Origin: an uncultured Christensenellaceae bacterium
GTDB taxonomy: Bacteria; Bacillota; Clostridia; Christensenellales; UBA3700
Direction of reading: 5' to 3'
Assembly: GCA_944383905.1 (NCBI GenBank)
Contig: CALWRI010000004.1
Span: forward strand, 45,196-109,195
Length of the DNA: 64,000 nucleotides
Shown here piece by piece: positions 57,769 to 64,000 of this stretch. The position numbers and the translations under genes are program-made. Positions within the stretch are counted from its first letter, which is position 1; each line of letters starts with the position of its first letter. The notes under the pieces are model-generated. The model did no database searches. It had not been told where the DNA came from and saw nothing but the letters and a program-made list of their open reading frames with translations.

Positions 57769-59358
57769 TCAACTCAAAGCGAACTTTTTTATAACGTTGA
57801 GAGCGGTCTTTATGCCGTCTGCCGCCGCGGAAGTTATGCCTCCCGCGTACCCGGCGCCTTCGCCGCACGGCATAAGTCCCGTCACCGAGCTGTCGCCGTT
57901 TTCTCCTCTCAATATTCTGACGGGAGAGCTTGACCGCGTTTCAACGCCCGTCAGCAGTGCGTCCGCGCAGGCGAACCCCTTTATCTTCGCATCGAATTGA
58001 GGAAGCGCTTCGCGCAGTCCCTCCGTGACGTATCCGGGCAGGCACTCGTCAAGAGGCGCATATTCCACACCGCGCGGGTAAGTGGGTTTTATTCTCCCCG
58101 CTGCACCGCCGTATTTCCCCGCGAGAAAATCGTCCGTTCTCTGACAAACCGCTCTTCCGTTTCCGAGCCGATATGCGGCTTGCTCGTATCTTCTCTGAAA
58201 CCATACGCCCGCGAGCGGATCCTCTCCTCCGAAGTCCGCAGGTCCCACCCCGACGAGCAGTGCGCTGTTGCAGTTTTCACCGTCTCTCGCGTAAACGCTC
58301 ATGCCGTTGGTGACGACCTCTCCCCTTTCGGAAGCCGCCGCGACGACGCTTCCGCCCGGACACATACAGAAAGAATAGCATCCTCTGCCGTCAGACGTCT
58401 TTGCGACCACCTTGTAGTCGGCGGGGGGAAGATCTTTGTATCTGAAACCGTATCTCACGGCGTTCAGGTCTTTTTGAAGATGTTCAATCCTGACGCCGAT
58501 CGCAAACGGTTTTTGCTGCATCAGGACGTATCGCGACAACATCGCGAACGTATCTCTCGCGCTGTGTCCGATCGCGACGGCGCAGAAATCGCAGGGCAAC
58601 TCGTATTCCCCTTGCGCGCATTTCACGACAACTCCTTCCAGCCTGCCCGCTTTTACTTTGAGGTCGGCGAGCTTGTGTCCGAAGCGCACCTCTCCGCCCT
58701 CCGCGATTATCGCGTTTCTGATATTCGCGACGACGTTGACGAGCTTGTCCGTTCCGATATGCGGTTTGGCGTCGAAAATTATCTCCGCGGGAGCGCCGTG
58801 CGCAGCAAATTCCGCAAGCACGGTCGCTACGAGAGAACCGTGCACGCCGGTATTAAGCTTTCCGTCCGAAAAAGTACCGGCGCCGCCCTCTCCGAACTGC
58901 ACGTTGCATTCTTCGTCGAGCTCTCCGCCGTTTGCGTAATCGGCGACTTTTTTCGTGCGTTTCTCTACGCACTCTCCTCTTTCGAGCACAACAGGTCGCA
59001 ATCCCGCGTATGCGAGAGTCAGCGCGCAGAACAGTCCCGCGGGACCGCTGCCGACGACGACGGGTCTCTTGTCCGACGCGCGGACTTTCGCCTCCCTCGC
59101 AATCTCCCGCAAAGATCTGACTTCTTCGACGCAGGCATAATTGCGCCCGCACGAATCGAGAAAAGCGCGTTCGTCCTTCAGAGCTACGCCGACCGACAAT
59201 ACGAAAGCTGCCCGCCTTCCCCTGCAATCAAGGGAACGGCGGAGCATACGCACCTGACGTATCTCGTCCTCTTTTATCCGCAACGTCCGCGCGACTTCGC
59301 GCCTGACGTCCCTTTCGCAAAACCCTTCGGGAAGGGTAACTCCGTTGAGTTTAATCAT
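57769..59358 (-). CDS. FAD-dependent oxidoreductase (COG2509-type)
   Basis: A 529-residue flavoprotein. An N-terminal domain of about 90 residues precedes the FAD-binding dinucleotide motif VVVGSGPAGLFCALTLAYAG. The block CNVQFGEGGAGTFSDGKLNTG is the hallmark of this uncharacterised dehydrogenase group, and the C-terminal PCGEGAGYAGGITSAAADG binds FAD. The substrate is unknown. It overlaps the preceding BaiN-like gene by 8 bases, so both flavoenzymes are made from one message. Confidence 0.9.
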   Translation of the reverse strand: MIKLNGVTLPEGFCERDVRREVARTLRIKEDEIRQVRMLRRSLDCRGRRAAFVLSVGVALKDERAFLDSCGRNYACVEEVRSLREIAREAKVRASDKRPVVVGSGPAGLFCALTLAYAGLRPVVLERGECVEKRTKKVADYANGGELDEECNVQFGEGGAGTFSDGKLNTGVHGSLVATVLAEFAAHGAPAEIIFDAKPHIGTDKLVNVVANIRNAIIAEGGEVRFGHKLADLKVKAGRLEGVVVKCAQGEYELPCDFCAVAIGHSARDTFAMLSRYVLMQQKPFAIGVRIEHLQKDLNAVRYGFRYKDLPPADYKVVAKTSDGRGCYSFCMCPGGSVVAAASERGEVVTNGMSVYARDGENCNSALLVGVGPADFGGEDPLAGVWFQRRYEQAAYRLGNGRAVCQRTDDFLAGKYGGAAGRIKPTYPRGVEYAPLDECLPGYVTEGLREALPQFDAKIKGFACADALLTGVETRSSSPVRILRGENGDSSVTGLMPCGEGAGYAGGITSAAADGIKTALNVIKKFALS

Positions 59359-60523
59359 CGTTGTCTCCGACTATCGCTTTTGCCGCGGTATATGCGCTCG
59401 CCCACGCCCAATGCAGATTGAAGCCTCCGCAGTCTCCGTCGACGTCGAGCGCTTCTCCAGTCGCGTAAAGTCCGGGCACGAGGCGCGATCTCATTGTTTG
59501 AGGATCGAAAGAGGACAGCTCGAGCCCTCCGCATACCACCTGCGCGTTTTTCACGTCGCAGGCGCCGTCGAACGTGAGCGCGTATCCCTTCACGGTGCGG
59601 GCGAGCAGACCCGCGTTCAGACGCGCGCCGCCTTTTGCCCCCGCCTTTTTCGCGATCGCCGCCGCAAGCGCCCTGTGCACAATGCCGCAAAGCGCCTGTT
59701 CACAATCGCAATCGAGCGACGAGAAAAATCCCTCGAGATCTTCCCGTGTACGATCGGGAGCGAAATCTATCTCTCCCGTACAGGTTTTTCCCTGCCTCAA
59801 AGCGCGCGCATACCGCGATGACGCCTCGAAAGCGAGAATACCGGACAACGCGTTGTCCTTGAACAGCAACTCGCCCTCGCCCGAAAAAACCGTCCTGCCG
59901 TCGCATATAAGGCTCAAAGCGGCGCGCGCACGCACCCCCGAAGCCCCTCTGACGCAGGAACACGGGATATACGATATGCTTGCGTACCTCGGCGTGACGT
60001 CGTGTCCGAAGAATTTGAGCAGCGACAGACTGTCGCGACCCGACGTCGCGTTGCTTCCCGCGGCGAACACCACGTTTTGAGCGACGTATTTTTTTCCTGC
60101 GGCGTAAACTTCGAATTTTTCCCTGCGGATTATCTTTTCGACTTTCGCCGATTCCGCCAACGTCACTCCCGCCGCCTTTGCCGCGTGCAGAAGCACGTTG
60201 ACGACGCTTCCCGCGTTCAGGCTGTACGGATATATCCTGCCCTCCTCTTCGCGGAGCAGGAGTCCGACCGACAAGAAGAACCGGCTCACTTTTTCCCCGT
60301 CGAAAGATTCAAGCGCATACCTGACGAAGTCGGGCGCGTTGTACCTGTCCGGAGAGACTGCGGCATTTGACAGATTGCACCTTCCGTTGCCCGTCGCAAG
60401 CAACTTTTTGAGCGTTCTGTCCTGCGCTTCGAGGACGACTACTTTGCGCCCCTTACGGGCAAGCATTACGGCGCACGCCATACCGGACGCGCCGCCGCCG
60501 ATCACTATATCCTGAAATTCCAT
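59351..60523 (-). CDS. NAD(P)/FAD-dependent oxidoreductase (BaiN/HI0933-like)
   Basis: A 390-residue flavoprotein of the HI0933/YhiN/BaiN group. The N-terminal FAD motif is IVIGGGASGMACAVMLARKG, with the family motif KLLATGNGRCNLSNAAV and a C-terminal GLYATGEALDVDGDCGGFNLHWAWASG-type region. BaiN members reduce bile-acid intermediates, but most members lack a known substrate. The true start is ATG 60523; its -10 box ends 6 bases before it and no ribosome binding site is present, so a leaderless mRNA is predicted. It overlaps the next flavoenzyme gene by 8 bases. Confidence 0.9.
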   Translation of the reverse strand: MEFQDIVIGGGASGMACAVMLARKGRKVVVLEAQDRTLKKLLATGNGRCNLSNAAVSPDRYNAPDFVRYALESFDGEKVSRFFLSVGLLLREEEGRIYPYSLNAGSVVNVLLHAAKAAGVTLAESAKVEKIIRREKFEVYAAGKKYVAQNVVFAAGSNATSGRDSLSLLKFFGHDVTPRYASISYIPCSCVRGASGVRARAALSLICDGRTVFSGEGELLFKDNALSGILAFEASSRYARALRQGKTCTGEIDFAPDRTREDLEGFFSSLDCDCEQALCGIVHRALAAAIAKKAGAKGGARLNAGLLARTVKGYALTFDGACDVKNAQVVCGGLELSSFDPQTMRSRLVPGLYATGEALDVDGDCGGFNLHWAWASAYTAAKAIVGDNDD

Positions 60524-60529
60524 GCCTAC

Positions 60530-60558
60530 ATTATAACCCATACGCGCGCCGTTTTCAA
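60530..60558 (-). promoter_or_regulatory. Promoter of the two flavoenzyme genes, predicts a leaderless mRNA
   Basis: On the minus strand TTGAAA (60558-60553), 17-base spacer, TATAAT (60535-60530), then 6 bases (GTAGGC) to the ATG. Confidence 0.8.
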
Positions 60559-60602
60559 GCGCGACCGACCCGATAATGCGCAAATCCGCACGTTTGTCAA
60601 CG

Positions 60603-60643
60603 AAAAAAGCCCCGCCTTCCGCAAAAAAAGCGGAAAACGGGGC
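60603..60643 (-). terminator. Terminator of the MBG surface protein/lipoprotein operon
   Basis: On the minus strand a long imperfect stem (GCCCCG...TTCCGC with GCGGAA...CGGGGC), a 7-base T loop and then six T. Confidence 0.88.
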
Positions 60644-60687
60644 AAGGGGGGATTTTACTCGCGTCCGCATTTCTGCGGACGGAGTTT

Positions 60688-61203
60688 TTAATTGTAGTAC
60701 GGAGTGACGATGACTATTACGCTGCTGCCGCCCGTGCCGACGTACTCGATCTGCGTTGAGACGAGCTTTTTGGTCTCGTTGTTCACCTTGATCGTGATTT
60801 TCGCGTTTTGCGCGTTCTCAATGTCGAGCACCGCCGCAGTGTTCTGAATATCCGCGGTATAGGTAGTTATAGCGTCGTCGAAATTGGTCTTTTCGTTGGA
60901 CAGGTAGTCCGCGGAAAGATTGAGCGAAGTGCCGTTCTCGGAAAGATCAAGATCGGGGGCTTCTATGCCCTCGCGTTTCTCATTGACGGTGACGACTCCT
61001 TTTTCGGTTTTGTATTCGTAGAAGGTAACGCCCTCTTTGCTGACTTTGACGTAAACGTCTCTGCCCGCCTCGCCGCTCGAAGTCTTGAAGGTAGCGAGGT
61101 TCCAGATCTCCTCGGTCGTGATCTTGACGTTACAACCGACGATCGAAGTCACGAGCACGAGCGCCGTCAAAACGATTAAAATTGCAGTTGCCGATTTTTT
61201 CAT
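60688..61203 (-). CDS. Small lipoprotein downstream of the MBG surface protein
   Basis: A 171-residue lipoprotein (lipobox VGC, Cys24). The mature part is about 145 residues, acidic and mostly beta-strand, ending in a hydrophobic strand SSVIVIVTPYY. No family is recognised. It starts 14 bases after the stop of the giant surface protein and shares its terminator, so it may help to display or fold that protein, or be an independent cell-surface factor. Confidence 0.75.
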   Translation of the reverse strand: MKKSATAILIVLTALVLVTSIVGCNVKITTEEIWNLATFKTSSGEAGRDVYVKVSKEGVTFYEYKTEKGVVTVNEKREGIEAPDLDLSENGTSLNLSADYLSNEKTNFDDAITTYTADIQNTAAVLDIENAQNAKITIKVNNETKKLVSTQIEYVGTGGSSVIVIVTPYYN

Positions 61204-61217
61204 AGTTCATTTACCTC

Positions 61218-64000
61218 TCAAAATACAAACTTTTTCTTTGCGACTATTGCGGTCACGACGACTGCAAGCACGCTTGCCGCGGCAGCCGCCGCGCCTTTAC
61301 CCGCCGCCTTTCTCGCGACGTTCTGCGCCGCGATGACGTCGGAATTGATCTGCGCTACGAGTTCTTTGTAAGAATTCTGCAGCTTTTCGAGCTTGGTCTT
61401 GTCGACGTTCGCCTTGTCGCCGTCGGACAGAGACTCGTAAGCCTCAATCATGTCCTCGTACTTGTCGACGTCCGCAGCGGTGACGGTCTCTCCCATGGAG
61501 TTGAACACGTCGTTGAACGCAGCGGGATCGGTACCCGTGGTGACTTTCAGGGTCACGACGTTGGACTCGCCGTGCGAAGAATTCTCTTTGATCTTCACGG
61601 ATACGGAGTATTCGGTGCTCGCTTTGAGACCGCTGAACGTATTGCCGTTCTGCCACGAGCCGCTGCCGAGCCTGTAAGCGAATTCTTCATCGCCTTCGAC
61701 GTTGACGACGATCCTGTTGTAGTAGACGGTAAACGTAACGTCGTCGGGATCGAGCTGCGCCGCAAGTTTCTTGCCCGTCGTGATCGTGGTGGACAGCACG
61801 CCGGACTCGTTGTGGTTCTCGTCCGCCGCGAATTTGATATACACGGTGTATTCGGTTTCGGGCAACAGACCGTTGATGCTGTCGGAAGCGTTGCTCCAAT
61901 CGTTGTTGTCGAGGCTGACGAGCACTTCGTAATTGCCCGAAGCATCCTTTACGGTAAATCCGTTCCAGGTCGCTTCGATCTCAAAGTCGTCGAGAGAACC
62001 GGGGGTTGCGATCGTCTTTTTCTCGACCGTATAGGTCAGACCCCCAACGGAGCCCTGATAGTTGGAATTCTCTCCAGCGGTAGCGGTGATCGTATAGACG
62101 CCCGCGCCCTTGACTTCGGACACCTGCTCGCCGTCGAGGGTTATCGTGAAGACGACCTGTCCGTACTTGGAGCTGACGAGGCTTGCGAGATCGACCGCAT
62201 TGCCGTCGTAAACAGAGCTGTTTGAGGAAAGCGTACCGTCGAAGTCTGCCTTTTCGACCGTATAAACGAGAGTCGCTGTACCCGTATAGTTGGCACTGAG
62301 CGGAGTGACGGTGACAACATATTCGCCCGCGTCGACGACGCCGGTATTTCTGTCTACCTCAACGCCGTCCTTCGTAATGACGACTTTGACCTGCGCGGTC
62401 ATGACGCCGTTGACGACGACGTTCTTGCCGTTGCCGTCGTAAGTGTCGTGATCTACTTCAAGAGAAGCGACTTCGCCGAGATCCGCCGCAACGACGGAGA
62501 GATCTGCTGCGTTGGTGAACGTGACGTCGTAGTTTCCAGCCGCCGCTCCTTTGAATCCGAGCGTAAGCGTTCCCGGATATTCGGCGATCGCGAGCCCCTT
62601 CACGTCTCCTTCTCCGTTGTTGTAGATGTAATAAGGTTGCAGATCGTCCGCGTCAAACAGCGTGCTGTCGGATGTGAAGAATGCTCCTCCGTCCGCAGGT
62701 ACGATGTTGCCCGTACCGTAAGCCATCACAGCGTCGTTGACGGTGACGTTGACCTTTACGTTGGTGATCTCGACGGTGTTGGTGCCGGAAACGACGCCTT
62801 TAGCATAGTTGGGAGAAGAGAATCCGGTCACGTTTGCGGTATAAGTGCCTCTGTTGACGGGCGCGCCCTGAATAGTAGAGCCGCCGTTCATGATGTACTC
62901 TATCGTTGCGGTAACGTCTTCGTCTCCCTCGACGAGTCCGTTGATGGAAACGACGGTAACGGGATGCTCGAACGTGTCGTAAGGAACGCTGACCGCTTCG
63001 AGCGTTACGTCAGCCTGCTTGGGATTGACATTGAACTCGGAGCCTTCAGTCACGACAATCTCGTAATTCGCGTTGCTCGCGGTAGCGTTTATCGAATAGG
63101 TGCCGACGCCGAGTCTGACCTCGTCGGAGAAAGTTTCTCCGTCCTTGCCGAGCACATAAGCGAGACCGAGAGAGTCTCCTTCGACAACGCTTTCGCCGTC
63201 GCCGAGCGTGTAATCGTCTTCGGTTATCGAGAGCGGGCTGTCTCCGTAAACCTTTTCTCTGTTGCCGAACGTGACATGGAGCACCCTTGCGACGCGGGTC
63301 GCGGTACCCTGCTCGGAAACGAAGGAGTAGTTGTCGTATTTGCTTTCATATCCGGTATTAGCCGAGAACGAGAGCGATATGTCGGAGGTGGATCCCACTT
63401 CCGCGCCGAGGCTGACGCCGTACGCTACGTTGACGATATCCGAAGTGTCGTCGCCGACAAATCCCTCGCCGCCGAACGTAACGCCCGCGTTCTGAAATTC
63501 TTTGCCGTATTCGACTTCAACGTCGACGGGTTTAACGGTGACCATGCGTTTGTTGACTGTGAAAGTCACATCGAACACGCCGTCCGGATTGGACGTTGCC
63601 GAGAGATCCTGACCGATATAATAGACCTTGTTTACTTCCTCTGCAAGCTGGAATCTGACCGTATTGCTGTCCGCGACGTTAGTAAACGAGAAGCTCGGGG
63701 TGACCCATTCGATTGCTATATAATCGGGGTCTGCGTTGGTAGCTCTCAGGCTGACGGTATAAGCCCCGCCGTTGTAAACTGCGTCCGTCGAAGCTGTAGT
63801 GCCGCCATCGACGGGGTACACGCCGATCTCCTCACCGTTCATATCCGTGACGACGACCTCGACTTTGAGTTCGAGACCCGTGATCGTGCAGTCAGCGTTG
63901 TCTCCCGCTTCGTATACATTGTGGATCTGGTAATTGTTAACATTCGGGTTAACGGGGCTGGGACGGAACGTATAAGGATAAGTGCCTCTGACGGGGCTCT
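61218..64000 (-). CDS. Large MBG-repeat cell-surface protein, N-terminus outside the window
   Basis: The frame is open from the stop at 61218 to the right edge, at least 926 codons. The visible part consists of tandem MBG/bacterial Ig-like domains of about 75-90 residues (recurring patterns such as KPVDVEVEYGKEF, YTVEKADFDGTLSSNSSVYDGN and AGVYTITATAGENSNYQGS). Two fibronectin-like repeats follow (LPETEYTVYIKFAADENHNESG and LKASTEYSVSVKIKENSSHGES), then a helical stretch and a C-terminal membrane helix ending in AKKKFVF. There is no LPXTG sorting signal, so anchoring is by the membrane tail. The likely role is adhesion or glycan binding. The methionine at 63842 is internal, not the start. Confidence 0.85.
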   Translation of the reverse strand, partial: SPVRGTYPYTFRPSPVNPNVNNYQIHNVYEAGDNADCTITGLELKVEVVVTDMNGEEIGVYPVDGGTTASTDAVYNGGAYTVSLRATNADPDYIAIEWVTPSFSFTNVADSNTVRFQLAEEVNKVYYIGQDLSATSNPDGVFDVTFTVNKRMVTVKPVDVEVEYGKEFQNAGVTFGGEGFVGDDTSDIVNVAYGVSLGAEVGSTSDISLSFSANTGYESKYDNYSFVSEQGTATRVARVLHVTFGNREKVYGDSPLSITEDDYTLGDGESVVEGDSLGLAYVLGKDGETFSDEVRLGVGTYSINATASNANYEIVVTEGSEFNVNPKQADVTLEAVSVPYDTFEHPVTVVSINGLVEGDEDVTATIEYIMNGGSTIQGAPVNRGTYTANVTGFSSPNYAKGVVSGTNTVEITNVKVNVTVNDAVMAYGTGNIVPADGGAFFTSDSTLFDADDLQPYYIYNNGEGDVKGLAIAEYPGTLTLGFKGAAAGNYDVTFTNAADLSVVAADLGEVASLEVDHDTYDGNGKNVVVNGVMTAQVKVVITKDGVEVDRNTGVVDAGEYVVTVTPLSANYTGTATLVYTVEKADFDGTLSSNSSVYDGNAVDLASLVSSKYGQVVFTITLDGEQVSEVKGAGVYTITATAGENSNYQGSVGGLTYTVEKKTIATPGSLDDFEIEATWNGFTVKDASGNYEVLVSLDNNDWSNASDSINGLLPETEYTVYIKFAADENHNESGVLSTTITTGKKLAAQLDPDDVTFTVYYNRIVVNVEGDEEFAYRLGSGSWQNGNTFSGLKASTEYSVSVKIKENSSHGESNVVTLKVTTGTDPAAFNDVFNSMGETVTAADVDKYEDMIEAYESLSDGDKANVDKTKLEKLQNSYKELVAQINSDVIAAQNVARKAAGKGAAAAAASVLAVVVTAIVAKKKFVF

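Noticed and set aside
1..64000. tRNA, rRNA or other structured RNA genes
   Set aside because: Intergenic stretches were read on both strands for T-loop and CCA-like patterns and long paired regions; none was convincing. A covariance-model search would be decisive.

Overview
The window looks like the chromosome of a strictly anaerobic Bacillota species of class Clostridia. The support is two different rubrerythrins, a bifunctional AdhE with a Rex-like operator, a GlgC/GlgD-type glycogen operon, a DtxR-type metal regulator, many small lipoproteins and strong TTGACA-N17-TATAAT promoters. Base composition is about half G+C by eye. A Christensenellales-like gut lineage would fit, but this is inference. 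No rRNA, tRNA, CRISPR array, prophage or insertion sequence was recognised.

Layout. 1-6.8 kb: 3'-truncated comF-like gene, cysK, a compact GH2 glycosidase, a small Cys/Lys-rich protein, a secreted GH16 glucanase, an XRE repressor divergent from a membrane protein with two operator dyads between them, and a YjjG-like HAD phosphatase. 6.8-12.8 kb: two winged-helix regulators with GTTAGC dyads, then a leftward ABC-transporter/lipoprotein locus carrying a 772-bp duplication, a truncated ATPase copy and an AT-rich insert encoding a papain-like lipoprotein. 12.9-15.3 kb: rubrerythrin plus flavin-reductase/rubredoxin operon, and an AEC transporter. 15.6-16.4 kb: a noncoding repeat field with TAGGTC-TTTT-GACCTA palindromes and a small XRE gene. 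16.5-23.5 kb: housekeeping genes (metallophosphatase, class II aldolase, M29 aminopeptidase, argS, ychF, plsY). 23.6-34.6 kb: two possibly paralogous lipoproteins, PflX-like radical SAM with TetR, glutamate dehydrogenase, adhE, and an ApbE/NusG-II pair. 34.8-37.5 kb: DUF1846 protein and a Fur/PerR-like regulator with reverse rubrerythrin. 37.7-48.3 kb: glycogen operon glgB-glgC-glgD-glgA-glgP-GH13. 48.4-60.6 kb: oxidoreductase, ABC-F, Rsm22-like methyltransferase, ClC channel, GAPDH, LRR surface protein and two FAD enzymes. 60.7-64 kb: a lipoprotein and the C-terminal 927 or so residues of a large MBG-repeat surface protein that runs off the window.

How the genes work together. The glg genes form a complete storage-polysaccharide cycle. 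Aldolase and GAPDH give glycolytic flux, and AdhE re-oxidises NADH under likely Rex control. Rubrerythrin, the Hrb-like protein, reverse rubrerythrin and the Fur-like regulator form peroxide/oxygen defence.

Most notable: a roughly 130-residue Lys/Ala/Glu-rich, histone-H1-like N-terminal extension on glycogen synthase, echoed by a Lys-rich tail on the branching enzyme and in a small Cys-cluster protein; several genes whose -10 box lies exactly 6 nt before the ATG, which predicts leaderless mRNAs; and the duplicated transporter locus.
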